From: JAFAXA01 sp963777325
GTDB taxonomy: Bacteria > Pseudomonadota > Alphaproteobacteria > Acetobacterales > Acetobacteraceae
Assembly: GCA_963777325.1 (NCBI GenBank)
Contig: CAVZQE010000018.1
Span: forward strand, 186,001 to 250,000
DNA length: 64,000 nt
Direction of reading: 5' to 3'
How positions within the stretch are numbered: the stretch's first letter is position 1; each line of letters starts with the position of its first letter. The translations under genes were made by a program, and so were the position numbers. Below are positions 26,685-36,356 of this stretch, one piece after another. The notes beneath the pieces are model-generated. The model was not told the origin of the DNA, searched no databases, and saw only the letters and a list, made by a program, of their open reading frames with translations.

Positions 26685-27299
26685 TCAATGTAGCGCGTCC
26701 AGCGCTAGGTTGAGCGCCAGGACGTTGACCCGGGGCTCGCCGAGCCAGCCCAGCAGGGGGTGTTCTGCATGAGCCTCGACCAGGGCGCGCAAGCGGGCCT
26801 CCGGCAGCTTGCGCGCCCTGGCGACGCGCGGCACCTGGAACAAGGCGGCCGCCGGCGAAATGTCCGGATCGAGCCCGCTGGCCGAGGTGGTGACAAGATC
26901 AGCCGGGATCGGCAGACCGGCCTTCACCGCATCGGGATTCTCCGCCTTCAGCTTCGCCACATCCGCCCGCACGCGCTCGACCAGCGCCTTCGAGGTGGGC
27001 CCGAGATTGGAGCCGAGCGAGGCCGCCGCGTTATAGGGCGCCGAGATGGTCTTGCTCGCATCGGCCGGATCGGGCGCCGTGGTCGCCGAGGGGCGCGGAT
27101 GGAAGTAGCGTGGCTGGGTGAAATCCTGGCCGATCAGCGCCGAACCGATGACATGGCCCTCTCGCTCGATCAGGCTGCCCCCCGCCTGGCGCGGGAACAC
27201 CGCCTGCGCGATGGCGGTGATGGCGAGCGGGTAGATCAGCCCGGTGATGGCGCTCAGCAGAACCAGGATCACCAGCGCGGGACGGATTTCGCGTAGCAT
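26685..27299 (-). CDS. kdpC: Potassium-transporting ATPase subunit KdpC
   Basis: A 204-residue subunit with one N-terminal membrane helix (LVILVLLSAITGLIYPLAIT) and a periplasmic domain with the family motifs GSALIGQDF, YFHPRPSATT and SNLGPTSKAL, ending in NVLALNLALD. KdpC stabilises the KdpFABC complex at the outer face of the membrane. It follows kdpB by 11 bases. Confidence 0.93.
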   Translation of the reverse strand: MLREIRPALVILVLLSAITGLIYPLAITAIAQAVFPRQAGGSLIEREGHVIGSALIGQDFTQPRYFHPRPSATTAPDPADASKTISAPYNAAASLGSNLGPTSKALVERVRADVAKLKAENPDAVKAGLPIPADLVTTSASGLDPDISPAAALFQVPRVARARKLPEARLRALVEAHAEHPLLGWLGEPRVNVLALNLALDALH

Positions 27300-27310
27300 G
27301 GCGCGGTTCC

Positions 27311-29407
27311 TCAGGCGATGCCGATGGCGTTGACGAGAAGGTCGATCAGCTTGATGCCCACGAACGGGGCGGCGATGCCGCCGAGCCCGTAGACCAGCAG
27401 ATTGCGCCGCAGCAGCGCGGCCGCGCCGACCGGGCGGTAGGCCACGCCTCGCAGCGACAGCGGGATCAGGACGATGATGATCAATGCGTTGAAGATGATC
27501 GCCGAGAGGATCGCACTCTGCGGCGTGCCAAGCCGCATGACGTTCAGCACCTGGAGTTGCGGGTAGAAGGCGACGAACATCGCCGGAATAATGGCGAAAT
27601 ACTTGGCGACGTCGTTGCCGATCGAGAAAGTGGTCAGCGCGCCGCGCGTCATCAGCAGCTGCTTGCCGATCCCCACGATCTCGATCAGCTTGGTCGGGTC
27701 GCTATCCAGATCGACCATGTTGCCGGCTTCTCGCGCCGCCATCGTACCGGTGTTCATCGCTACGCCGACATCAGCTTGGGCGAGCGCCGGCGCGTCGTTG
27801 GTGCCGTCGCCGCACATTGCGACCAGCTTGCCCGCTGCCTGCTCCTTGCGGATCAACGCGAGCTTCGCTTCGGGCGTCGCCTGGGCCAGGAAGTCGTCCA
27901 CCCCGCTCTCGGCGGCGATGGCGGCGGCGGTTAGCGGGTTGTCGCCGGTGATCATGACGGTGCGGATGCCCATGCGGCGGAGCTGGGCGAAGCGTTCGCG
28001 GATGCCGCCCTTCACCACGTCCTTCAGCGCGATGACCCCGAGCAGACGGTCCCCGTCCGCCACCGCGAGCGGAGTACCGCCGCCCTTGGCGATGCGCTCG
28101 GCGATGGCAGCGATCTCGCGCCGCGCGGACGGGTCCGGCGCGGTTCCCGAGCAGGCCAGCACGCTGTCCACAGCGCCCTTGCGGATTTGGCGGGAACCGA
28201 TGTTGACACCGCTCATGCGCGTCTGGGCGGTGAAGGGCACGAAGCTGGCGCCGAGCGCGCCCATCTCGCGTGCCCGGATGCCGCATCGCTCCTTCGCCAG
28301 TATGACAATCGAACGGCCCTCGGGAGTTTCGTCTGAGAGAGAGGCGAGCTGAGCTGCGTCTGCAAGCTCCGCCAGGGTGGCCCCGGAGACGGGAACGAAC
28401 TCCGAGGCCTGCCGATCTCCGATCGTAATGGTGCCGGTCTTGTCGAGCAGCAGCGTGTCCACGTCGCCTGCTGCCTCTACCGCACGCCCGGACGTCGCCA
28501 GCACGTTGAAGCAGATCAGCCGGTCCATGCCGGCGATGCCGATGGAGGACAGCAACGCGCCAATCGTGGTCGGGATGAGGGTCACGAACAGGGCGACCAG
28601 CACCAGCACTGGAATGGTGCCGCCGGCATAGGCGGCGAAGCTTGGGATCGTCGCCACGGCGAAGACGAAGATCAGCGTCATGCCGGCGAGCAGGATGTTG
28701 AGCGCGATCTCGTTAGGCGTCTTCTGCCGCTGCGCGCCCTCGACCTGCGCGATCATGCGATCGAGGAACGTCGAACCCTGGGACGCCGTGATGCGCACCA
28801 CCAGCCAGTCCGACAGCACGCGCGTGCCTCCGGTCACCGCCGAGCGGTCGCCGCCGCTCTCGCGGATAACGGGGGCGGATTCGCCGGTGATGGCCAATTC
28901 GTCGACCGAGGCGATGCCCTCGATCACCTCGCCGTCGCTCGGCACCAGGTCGCCCGCCTCGACCAGCACGATGTCGCCTCGCCGCAAATCGGGAGCCGCG
29001 ACCAGCTCGAATACGCCGTCTTGATAGAACGCGCCCGAGGCGCCGGGCAGCAGGCGCTTGCCGCTCGTCTCCGTCCGCGCCCGCCGCAGGGTTGCCGCCT
29101 GCGCCTTGCCTCTTCCTTCCGCAACCGCCTCCGCGAAATTGGCGAACAGGACGGTGAACCACAGCCAGACGTTGATCTGGATGGCGAAGCTGAGATGCGG
29201 TGCGCCGGCCGCGATGTCGCGGATCAGCAGGATGGTGGTGAGTGTCGAGACAACCTCCACCACAAACATTACCGGGTTGCGCCACATCACCCGGGGATCG
29301 AGCTTGCGGATGCTCTCGACGACCGCCGGCAGAAGAAGATCGGGTTGAAGAAAACTGGTGCGGAGCGTGCCGCGCCGGGCCTGCTGCGGCGCTATCTGCA
29401 TGTCCAT
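27311..29407 (-). CDS. kdpB: Potassium-transporting P-type ATPase subunit KdpB
   Basis: A 698-residue P-type ATPase that powers K+ import through KdpA. The phosphorylated Asp is in LLLDKTGTITI near residue 321; TGES (actuator) lies near 177, and MVAMCGDGTNDAPAL is present in the hydrolysis domain. Length and order match known KdpB. It is 14 bases downstream of kdpA. No disruption is seen, in contrast with genes just upstream of the operon. Confidence 0.95.
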   Translation of the reverse strand: MDMQIAPQQARRGTLRTSFLQPDLLLPAVVESIRKLDPRVMWRNPVMFVVEVVSTLTTILLIRDIAAGAPHLSFAIQINVWLWFTVLFANFAEAVAEGRGKAQAATLRRARTETSGKRLLPGASGAFYQDGVFELVAAPDLRRGDIVLVEAGDLVPSDGEVIEGIASVDELAITGESAPVIRESGGDRSAVTGGTRVLSDWLVVRITASQGSTFLDRMIAQVEGAQRQKTPNEIALNILLAGMTLIFVFAVATIPSFAAYAGGTIPVLVLVALFVTLIPTTIGALLSSIGIAGMDRLICFNVLATSGRAVEAAGDVDTLLLDKTGTITIGDRQASEFVPVSGATLAELADAAQLASLSDETPEGRSIVILAKERCGIRAREMGALGASFVPFTAQTRMSGVNIGSRQIRKGAVDSVLACSGTAPDPSARREIAAIAERIAKGGGTPLAVADGDRLLGVIALKDVVKGGIRERFAQLRRMGIRTVMITGDNPLTAAAIAAESGVDDFLAQATPEAKLALIRKEQAAGKLVAMCGDGTNDAPALAQADVGVAMNTGTMAAREAGNMVDLDSDPTKLIEIVGIGKQLLMTRGALTTFSIGNDVAKYFAIIPAMFVAFYPQLQVLNVMRLGTPQSAILSAIIFNALIIIVLIPLSLRGVAYRPVGAAALLRRNLLVYGLGGIAAPFVGIKLIDLLVNAIGIA

Positions 29408-29421
29408 CGGGCGGATGCCTG

Positions 29422-31128
29422 TCAGTAGAGGGTGCCGGCGCCCATCGCGAGATGCTCGACGATGGGGCCGAGGGCGAGCGCGGGGAAGAAGGTGAGGCCG
29501 CCGACGATCACGATGATGCCGGTAACCAGTCCGACGAACAGCCCGCCATGCGTCGGGAAGGAGCCGGCAGACGGCGGCACGGTCTGCTTCGCGGCGAGCG
29601 AGCCGGCGATGGCGAGCGCCGGCAGCATGACGAAGAAGCGGCCCACCATCATCGCGATGCCGAGCGTCACGTTCCAGAACCTGTTGGCGGTGAGCCCCGC
29701 GAAAGCGCTGCCGTTGTTCGCCGCCGCCGAGGTGTAGGCATAGAGCGCCTCGGTAAAGCCATGCGGCCCGGCGGCGGAGAGCGCCGAGGTGCCAGGGGCG
29801 ATCGCCACCGCAAGCGCGGTGAAGCCCAGCATCACCAACGGCAGGCAGAGGATGGCGAGCATGGTCATCTTGACCTCGCGCGCCTCGATCTTCTTGCCGA
29901 GATACTCCGGCGTGCGGCCCACCATCAGCCCGGCCACGAACACCGCGACGATCGCGAACAGCAGGAACCCGTACAGGCCGGAGCCGACGCCGCCGAAGAT
30001 GATCTCACCCAGCATCATGTTGACGAGCGGCACCATGCCGCCGAGCGGCAGGAAGCTCTCGTGCATCGCGTTGACCGCGCCGCAGGACGCATCGGTGGTC
30101 ACCGTCGCGAACAGGGCCGATCCGGCAATACCGAAGCGTATCTCCTTGCCCTCCATATTGCCCATCGATGGGCCGACGCCGAGGCCAGCGAAGGCAGGGT
30201 TGGCGTGCGCCTCGGACCAGTAGAGGACACCGACGCCGGCCAGGAACAGCAGCGCCATCCCCGCGAACACCGCCCAACCCTGTCGCTCGTCGCGCACCAT
30301 CCGACCGAATACGTTGGTCAGCGCCGCCCCGAGCGCAAAAATGCAGAGCACCTGGAAAAAATTCGTCAGCGCCGTCGGGTTCTCGAACGGATGTGCCGAA
30401 TTGACGTTGAAGAAGCCGCCGCCGTTTGTGCCGAGCATTTTGATCGCCTCCTGCGAGGCGACCGGTCCCACGGCGATGCCCTGGTGCGCACCTTCCAGCG
30501 TGGTGGCGGTGATGTCGGGCGAGAACGTCTGCGGCACCCCCTGCCAAACGAAGAACAAGACGATGATGACGCAGAGCGGCAGCAGGACGTAGAGGGTGAT
30601 GCGCACCAGATCGACCCAGAAATTGCCGATGCTGGCGGCCGAGCGGCGCGCGAAGCCGCGGATGACGGCCACCGCGACGGCGATGCCGGCGGCGGCGGAG
30701 ACGAAGTTCTGCACCGTCAGCCCCAGCATCTGCGACAGATAGCTCATCGTCGTCTCGCCGCCGTAGCTCTGCCAGTTGGTGTTGGTCAGGAAGCTGACGG
30801 CGGTGTTGTAGGCGAGATCGGGGGCGACCGTGCCTTGCTCGGTCGGATTCAGTGGCAGGGCCGGCTGCAGACGCAGAATGGCGTAGACCGCGAAAAAACA
30901 GCCCAGCTTGAAGACGAGCACGGCGACTGCGTAGCCGGCCCATGATTGCTCGCGGCCAGGCTCGACCCCGGCCAGCCGGTAGATGCCACGCTCGATCGGG
31001 AGCAGAACGGGCGAGAGGAGATTCCGCTCACCTGCCATCAGGCCAGTGAGGAACCCGCCGAGCGGACGAGTGATAGCGACGATTATCGCGCCGAAGAGCG
31101 CGATATTGACCCAGCCGATGACCGACAT
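29422..31128 (-). CDS. kdpA: Potassium-transporting ATPase channel subunit KdpA
   Basis: A 568-residue channel-like subunit with about ten membrane segments. It contains the four degenerate selectivity-filter loops of this family, including NTAVSFLTNTNWQSYGGE, GTNGGGFFNVNSAHPFENPT and TSAAANNGSAFAGL. KdpA binds K+ from outside and passes it toward KdpB. The ATG lies only three bases beyond the kdpF stop, so translation of the two is coupled. Confidence 0.95.
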   Translation of the reverse strand: MSVIGWVNIALFGAIIVAITRPLGGFLTGLMAGERNLLSPVLLPIERGIYRLAGVEPGREQSWAGYAVAVLVFKLGCFFAVYAILRLQPALPLNPTEQGTVAPDLAYNTAVSFLTNTNWQSYGGETTMSYLSQMLGLTVQNFVSAAAGIAVAVAVIRGFARRSAASIGNFWVDLVRITLYVLLPLCVIIVLFFVWQGVPQTFSPDITATTLEGAHQGIAVGPVASQEAIKMLGTNGGGFFNVNSAHPFENPTALTNFFQVLCIFALGAALTNVFGRMVRDERQGWAVFAGMALLFLAGVGVLYWSEAHANPAFAGLGVGPSMGNMEGKEIRFGIAGSALFATVTTDASCGAVNAMHESFLPLGGMVPLVNMMLGEIIFGGVGSGLYGFLLFAIVAVFVAGLMVGRTPEYLGKKIEAREVKMTMLAILCLPLVMLGFTALAVAIAPGTSALSAAGPHGFTEALYAYTSAAANNGSAFAGLTANRFWNVTLGIAMMVGRFFVMLPALAIAGSLAAKQTVPPSAGSFPTHGGLFVGLVTGIIVIVGGLTFFPALALGPIVEHLAMGAGTLY

Positions 31129-31131
31129 GGC

Positions 31132-31221
31132 TCAGAACTTCTCCGGCCGGATCAGGGCGAGGACGAGATAGACGAGCAGCCCCGCTATGATGAGGGTGCC
31201 AAGCGCGATATCGAGCGACAT
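31132..31221 (-). CDS. kdpF: Potassium-transporting ATPase small subunit KdpF
   Basis: A 29-residue peptide, MSLDIALGTLIIAGLLVYLV then LALIRPEKF. It is one membrane helix ending in the typical R-P-E-K/R-F tail of KdpF, which stabilises the KdpFABC complex at the KdpA-lipid interface. It lies immediately before kdpA. Such short genes are often missed in automatic annotation. Confidence 0.92.
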   Translation of the reverse strand: MSLDIALGTLIIAGLLVYLVLALIRPEKF

Positions 31222-31228
31222 GGCGTGG

Positions 31229-31312
31229 TCACATCCGCTCGCAGGCACGCACGAAACCGAGGCAGACGGCAAAGCCGATCAGGCCGAGGCCAATGAACAG
31301 CAGGTCGAGCAT
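31229..31312 (-). CDS. 27-residue membrane microprotein upstream of kdpF
   Basis: An ATG at 31312 opens MLDLLFIGLGLIGFAVCLGF followed by VRACERM, stopping at 31229, seven bases before kdpF. It is one hydrophobic helix with a short charged tail, similar in size to KdpF but not in sequence. Position as first gene of the operon suggests a leader peptide, a second small Kdp subunit or a regulator of KdpA. Function unknown; coding status rests on position, length and composition. Confidence 0.6.
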   Translation of the reverse strand: MLDLLFIGLGLIGFAVCLGFVRACERM

Positions 31313-31547
31313 GGAAGGACCCTTACGATGCGTCCTTGGTATCGGCGCGCCGGCATAGGGATGGGAGAGGGCGCAGGCCGCGCCGGCATAGGAAAGTCAT
31401 AGAGGTGGCGCTGCACGAGGTAGAGGCGAGAGGCGTGCGACCGGCTTCGGGTCCGCCTTCACCGATGCCGCCGCGACGAGCGACTCCTTTCCGCGCGTTG
31501 ACTTGTGACCGGCAACGGGGTCTGGCGCATCGCTGCGCCGCTGCGCC

Positions 31548-31752
31548 GCTGCGGCCGGGATCGCGGTCGAGGCGCATGAGCGGCTGTCGCCGCATGGCCT
31601 GCGCGCCGGCTTCATCACCGAAGCCTACCTGCACGGCGCGCTCGACGAGAGGCGGGTGCGCACGCAAGGCAAAAAGCCTGAACACGACGCGCAGCTATCG
31701 CCGCCGCGCCAAGATCGTCGCCGCCAGCCCGACCAGGCTTCTGGACCTCTGA
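31548..31752 (+). pseudogene. Tyrosine recombinase (integrase) C-terminal remnant
   Basis: One frame gives LSPHGLRAGFITEAYLHGAL, with the H-x-x-R catalytic pair of phage-type integrases. After a frame change near 31665 the text continues SLNTTRSYRRRAKIVAASPT, which holds the nucleophile-type Tyr, and stops at 31750-31752. Only about the last 70 residues survive. It suggests that an integrative element once entered beside the kdp operon. Confidence 0.7.
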
Positions 31753-31787
31753 TGGCCGGGCCGGACCTGGGCAACCGGGCAGCGCAG

Positions 31788-32027
31788 CGGCTCGGGATCA
31801 ACCCGCTGCACTTCGGCATCCTGTTGATCATTTCGATGGGGATCGGGCTGTTCGCGCCGCCGCTCGGCGTGGGCCTGTACACCGCTTGCGCGGTGGGCCA
31901 GGTGCCGATCGAGCGGGTGGCGCGGCCAACGGCAAAATACTTGGCCATCATGTTCGCCGCCCTGCTGCTGATCGCCTTCGTGCCCGCGATCACCCTGGCC
32001 ATGCCGCGCTGGCTCGGGCTGTTGTAG
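31788..32027 (+). pseudogene. TRAP transporter large permease (DctM-type), C-terminal fragment
   Basis: About 80 residues (RLGINPLHFGILLIISMGIG, LFAPPLGVGLYTACAVGQ, then FAALLLIAFVPAITLAMPRW) match the C-terminus of DctM/SiaM permeases, which import carboxylates or sugar acids with a binding protein. The other 350 or so residues are absent, replaced by the integrase remnant. No DctQ or DctP gene is present. Confidence 0.75.
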
Positions 32028-32100
32028 CCGCGTCGGGCCGGTGACGACCACGTCCTCAGCCGCCTGCAGCCTGAGCGCGTCCAACCCTGTGGAGGCTTGC

Positions 32101-33050
32101 ATGGATGCCCCGACGATCTTCCTGGCGCATACCCCGACGATGCGCCGCAGCTACTACGGCGAACAGGCGCTTGCGGAGCTACGCGACCTGGGCGAGGTGC
32201 GGCTGCACGAGGGCGAGGCGCCCCTCGATGCCGGGCAACTCGTGGCGGCGGCTGGCGAGGCGCGCGTGATCGTGGCGGACCGGATGACAGCCGGGCCGGC
32301 TTCGGTGTTCGCCGGGTTGCCGCACCTGTCCGCCTTCGTGCGCGTGGCGGTGGACATCAGCACGGTGGATGTAGCGGCCGCCTCGGCCGCCGGCGTGCTG
32401 GTGACTCGGGCAGGGCCCGGATTCGTGCCGTCTGTCGTCGAGCTGGTGCTCGGGTTCATGGTCGACCTCGCGCGCGGGGTCTCGGACGCGGCGGGGCAGT
32501 ACAGGGCCGGCAGGGCGCCCACGGCAGTGATGGGACGGCAGCTTGCCGGTAGCACGCTGGGCATTATCGGCTACGGTAGTATTGGGCGTGCCTTGCGCCG
32601 ATCGGCGCGGAGCTGGGCATGACCGTGCTGGTGGCCGACCCGCACGTGCCGGAGGACGCCCGGTTCCGGCACGTGCCGCTGCCTGACCTCCTGGCACAGT
32701 CGCACTTCGTGGTCTGCCTGGCGGTGGCGAACGCCGACACTGAGAACCTGATGGACGCGGCCGCTTTCGCTCGGATGCGCGCCGACGCCTACTTCATTAA
32801 CCTCTCGCGCGGCGGCTTGGTGTATGAGGCGGCGCTGGAGGCCGCGCTGCGCGACGGGCGCATCGCGGGAGCGGCGCTCGACGTCGGACGCGCCCCGGAC
32901 CAAATGCCCACGCAGCGCCTCGCACGCCTGCCCAACGTGGTGGCGACGCCGCATGTGGCGGGCTGACCCCGCCGGCGATTGAGGCACCGGCGCTGGAGAC
33001 GGTGCGCCAGGTCGCTGCCGTGCTGCGGGGGCAGGCGACGGGGCATGGTT
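32101..33050 (+). pseudogene. D-2-hydroxyacid dehydrogenase, two frameshifts
   Basis: ATG 32101 starts MDAPTIFLAHTPTMRRSYYG. The NAD motif GIIGYGSIGRAL ends where one G is missing near 32595. The second part reads MTVLVADPHVPEDARF, VVCLAVANADTENL, then the conserved YFINLSRGGLVYE and TPHVAG. A second lost base near 32965 causes a premature TGA; the natural tail PPAIEAPALETVRQVAAVLR is still legible. Members reduce 2-keto acids such as hydroxypyruvate. Confidence 0.8.
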
Positions 33051-33602
33051 CGCGGGCGGCGGAGGGGAGGAACCCGCCCCGGCCGCTGCGACCGGCGACC
33101 CGGTTTGGGACGACTGGAGCCGGCCGCCGCGTGTGTGCCGGTGCTGCATCTCGACGGCTTCAACGGGCCGATGGACCTGCTGCTCGAATTGGCCGAGCGG
33201 CAGCGGATCGACCTCGGAAGAATGTCGGTGCGGGCGCTGGCCGAGCTTTGTCACCGCGCTGGAGCAGATCGCCGGGCGGATGACCATCGAGCGCCGGGCG
33301 GACTGGGTCGCTGCTCGCGACGCGGCTCGTGCTGCTGCGCTCGCGGCTGATGTTCCCGGCGAGCGAAGAGGAGGCGGAAGCCGCGGAGCGGGAGGAGGCG
33401 GTCGCGCTGCGCTGCCTCGGCCGAGCTGGCGTTCCTGCGGCGCGCGGCGGAATGGCTGCGGACAAGGCCGCTTCTCGGGACCGATGTCTTCGGGCGGGGG
33501 AGGGCGGGGACCGAGTTCGGCGGTCCAGGCGATGGTCTTGGCCTGTCCGCCACTTTTCCGAGGCGGAAGCCGCGCATTCTGGTGCTAGATTGGCACTCAT
33601 GA
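33048..33602 (+). pseudogene. scpA: ScpA-like segregation/condensation protein, multiple frameshifts
   Basis: Readable in pieces across three frames: VPVLHLDGFNGPMDLLLELA and RQRIDLGRMSVRALAE (kleisin N-terminus), FVTALEQIAGRMTIERRADW, MLLRSRLMFPASEEEAEAAE, and PRRKPRILVLDWHS to a TGA at 33600-33602. ScpA normally bridges SMC heads in chromosome condensation. The stop overlaps the next ATG (ATGA). A functional chromosomal copy must exist elsewhere if the cell needs it. Confidence 0.65.
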
Positions 33603-34174
33603 CGATTGCACTGCGACGGCCGATGACACTGGAGGCTTTCCTCGACTGGGAGGAACGTCAGGAGCTGCGCTACGAGTTCGACGGCTTCCAACCCGTGGCC
33701 ATGACCGGTGGGAGCTTCGAGCACGACGCGATTCAGATCAACGTGGTTTCGGCGCTCAAGACGCGCCTCGCGGGCAAGCCATGTCGGCCGCATGGCAGCA
33801 ATCTCAAAGTCGAGGTCATGGGCACCGTCCGATATCCCGATGCCTACGTAACCTGCGGGCCGATCGAACGCGGCAGCACCGTGGCCCGCGATCCCGTCGT
33901 GATCTTCGAGGTGTTGAGCAAGGGAACCGCGGCCAACGATCGCGGCGTAAAGAACCGGGAATATGCCTCCACGAACTCCGTGCAGCGCTACGTCATGCTG
34001 GAGCAGGTTGAGATCGGGGGCACCATGTTCGAGCGGGTTGGCGACGATTGGATTGGCCATATTCTTACTGCCGACGCCGTGATCCGCATGCCGGAAATCG
34101 ATATCGAGGTGCCGCTCGTTGAGCTTTACGACGGAATCGATCTCGCAAACCCGCCTGCCGACGAGATCGGCTGA
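33599..34174 (+). CDS. Uma2-family (DUF820) putative restriction-endonuclease-like protein
   Basis: A 191-residue PD-(D/E)XK-fold protein. The active-site pattern is visible as E in ELRYEFDG, PD in VRYPDAYV and E-x-L in VVIFEVLSKGTAANDR. The family is widespread in IS-rich and cyanobacterial genomes with unproven biological roles. It appears intact, although it sits between a decayed scpA and an IS3 remnant. The canonical PDV is PDA here. Confidence 0.8.
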   Translation: MTIALRRPMTLEAFLDWEERQELRYEFDGFQPVAMTGGSFEHDAIQINVVSALKTRLAGKPCRPHGSNLKVEVMGTVRYPDAYVTCGPIERGSTVARDPVVIFEVLSKGTAANDRGVKNREYASTNSVQRYVMLEQVEIGGTMFERVGDDWIGHILTADAVIRMPEIDIEVPLVELYDGIDLANPPADEIG

Positions 34175-34189
34175 CCAGCGATCTCCGGT

Positions 34190-34327
34190 ACTGGCGAGGA
34201 GCGCGAGAGCGACCGCCTCAAGGTCCGGCTCGGCGAGATGCTGCTCGAGCGCGAGCTGCTAGAGCAAAAGATCGCCCTCCTGGAGGGCAACAGCGGCCCT
34301 TTGGCCCGCCGGAAGTCGAGGCGATGA
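34190..34327 (+). pseudogene. IS3-family OrfA, C-terminal fragment
   Basis: The frame reads EESDR-like GEERESDRLKVRLGEMLLER, ELLEQKIALLEGN and stops at 34325-34327, overlapping the OrfB start as usual in IS3. The coiled-coil C-terminus of OrfA is recognisable; the helix-turn-helix part and the left end of the element are missing. Confidence 0.65.
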
Positions 34328-35208
34328 GCCGCAAGCTGTCCCCGAGCAGCCGCAAGCCCTACGGCCTCGCGCGCGTCTGCCGGATCTGGCGCAGGGCACG
34401 GGCGAGCATCTATCGGCACCGTCAGCCGGAGCCCACGCGGCAGAGGACCGGTCCAGTAGGCACCATGCCGGATGCGGCCCTCCTGGAACGGATTCGTGGT
34501 GTCCTTTCCGACAGCCCCTTTCACGGCGAAGGTCACAGAAAAGTCTGGGCCCGGTTGTGGATCGGCGGCATTCGCACGTCGCTGCGCCGCGTGCTGCGGC
34601 TCATGCGCGAGAACGATCTTCTGGCGCCCGGCCGGGTCGGTCAGCCGCGCGGACCGCGCAACCACGATGGCACAATCATTCCCGATACCATCGACACAAT
34701 GTGGGGCACCGACATGACCACGACCTGGACCGCGGAAGGCCAGGTCGCGGTCTTCATTGCCGTCGACCACCACAACGCCGAGTGCGTCGGCATCCATGCC
34801 GCCCGGCGTGGCACCCGCTTCGAGGCGCTCGAGCCGTTGCGCCAAGGCGTGCGGCGACACTTCGGCGCCATCGCCAAGGATATCGCCCACGGGCTCTCGG
34901 TCCGTCACGACCACGGCTCGCAATACATGTCCGATCCCTTGCAGACAGAGATGCGCTTCCTGGGCATCCAGAGCTCGCCAGCGTTCGTCCGCGCGCCGGA
35001 GGGCAATGGCTGCGCGGAGCGCTTCATCCGGACGCTCAAGGAGAACCTGCTCTGGATCCGGACCTTCAACACCGTCGAGGAGCTCAGGCTCGCGCTGCTC
35101 GCCTTCCGCGACATCTACAACACCACCTGGCTCATCCAGCGGCTCGATTACCGCCCTCCAGCTGACGTCAGGCAGCAACAGCTTTCAGCCGTCGCGATCG
35201 CCGCGTAG
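34324..35208 (+). CDS. IS3-family transposase OrfB
   Basis: A 294-residue integrase-fold protein with DDE residues in GTDMTTTW, RHDHGSQYMSD and NGCAERFIRTLKENL. It is complete in its own frame, but the partner OrfA is 5'-truncated, so the natural OrfAB fusion cannot form. The right side is followed almost at once (35221) by an IS630 fragment, so one element probably inserted in the other. Confidence 0.82.
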   Translation: MSRKLSPSSRKPYGLARVCRIWRRARASIYRHRQPEPTRQRTGPVGTMPDAALLERIRGVLSDSPFHGEGHRKVWARLWIGGIRTSLRRVLRLMRENDLLAPGRVGQPRGPRNHDGTIIPDTIDTMWGTDMTTTWTAEGQVAVFIAVDHHNAECVGIHAARRGTRFEALEPLRQGVRRHFGAIAKDIAHGLSVRHDHGSQYMSDPLQTEMRFLGIQSSPAFVRAPEGNGCAERFIRTLKENLLWIRTFNTVEELRLALLAFRDIYNTTWLIQRLDYRPPADVRQQQLSAVAIAA

Positions 35209-35220
35209 GCTGCCCACAGA

Positions 35221-35420
35221 TGTCTCGTCAACCGGGGGCGGTACACAGCCGGCTTGGTCGACCAGCAGCGCGGCATGACGGCCGGGCGCGATCTCGGCCG
35301 AGATGGCGGCAAGGTGCAGGTCCATCGCCTCGGTGTTGCACCAGGGCAGGATCAGACCAACGCCTTGCCCTCTTGGGGGCAGATGGCGCCGAAGATGTAG
35401 GTGGACGCGGTGCGCTGGTC
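35221..35420 (-). pseudogene. IS630-family transposase fragment
   Basis: The minus strand reads DQRTASTYIFGAICPQEGKA, then after a one-base shift LILPWCNTEAMDLHLAAISA and AALLVDQAGCV, the central part of IS630/Tc1-mariner-like transposases around the second catalytic Asp. Both flanks are missing. Confidence 0.65.
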
Positions 35421-35440
35421 TTGCGGTGCGCTGGGCCGCG

Positions 35441-36350
35441 TGCCGCGTGCGCGACTACGACGTCATGCGGCTGAAGGTCGAGCCTGAGGGCGTCATCCTG
35501 GTCGAGCAACTCGAGGAACTCCTCGACGTCGCCGAACTGGCGCTTCGTATGCCTCGTCTTCCGGAGAAGGCGCGGCGGTCTCACCGAGTCGGGTGCGTTC
35601 AAGGCGCTGGCTCTGGATTTCTGCGAGGATTTCGGGCTGCCGCTGCCCGCGCTGCCGGAACAAACGCACGAGGCGCTGCGCTCGACCCTGCCGCCGTTCA
35701 TCCCGCCCAGCAATCCCTCGACATCACGGCGCAGGCTCAGGTCGACAAGCGGCTATACCGTACGGCAATGGCGCCGATGCTAGACGACGCGCAGTTTGGC
35801 TGCCTGGTCCTCGGTCTCATCATGATCGACGCGGCGCTGAGCCGGTATAAGATCGATGCCATCGCTGCTGCGCTGCGCGATCTAAAGCCCGGCAAGCCCG
35901 TGATCTTCGCGGCGCTGGGCGAAGGCGCCGACATTCCGGCCGAACTGGTGGCCGAACTGCGCGTGCTCGGAGTGCCGTTCTTCGCTTCGCCGGAGCGGGC
36001 CTTCAAGGCGCTCGCGCGCGTGATCGCGCATGCGGCGCGCGAGTCGGAGCGCGGCGGTGACGACACACTGCCAGAAATCGCGGCGATCGAGCTGCCACAT
36101 GGCTGCTGTCGCCCACATTGCCGCCCGGCGCCATCAGAGCGGAACTCATGCGGCTCAAGGGCGCGGCGCTGTTTCGGAGCCTGCGCGGCTCACCGGTGCT
36201 CGACGTCGATGCCGCCGTGGAGATCGTGAGAAGGCTCGGCGCGCCCGTCACCGCCATGCCCGAGCTCGAGGAGATCGATCTCAATCCGGTCGTCCTCTAT
36301 CCGGCCGGACAGGGCGCGCTCGCGCTCGACGCGCTCATCCTGACCCGGTG
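35441..36350 (+). pseudogene. Acyl-CoA synthetase (NDP-forming), fragmented
   Basis: Recognisable blocks lie in several frames: VILVEQLEELLDVAELAL; LTESGAFKALALDFCEDFGL; PSNPLDITAQAQVDKRLYRT; KPVIFAALGEGADIPAELVA; then after a deletion near 36110 the ATP-grasp C-terminus ELEEIDLNPVVLYPAGQGAL. This order is that of ADP-forming acetyl/acyl-CoA ligases. The CoA-binding N-terminus and much of the ATP-grasp domain are gone. Confidence 0.7.
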
Positions 36351-36356
36351 CCACCC

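Noticed and set aside
27557..31000. Long plus-strand open frames opposite kdpB and kdpA (up to 567 codons)
   Set aside because: They are antisense shadows caused by high GC in third codon positions; they show Arg/His-rich low-complexity translations and no domain, while the minus strand encodes intact Kdp proteins.
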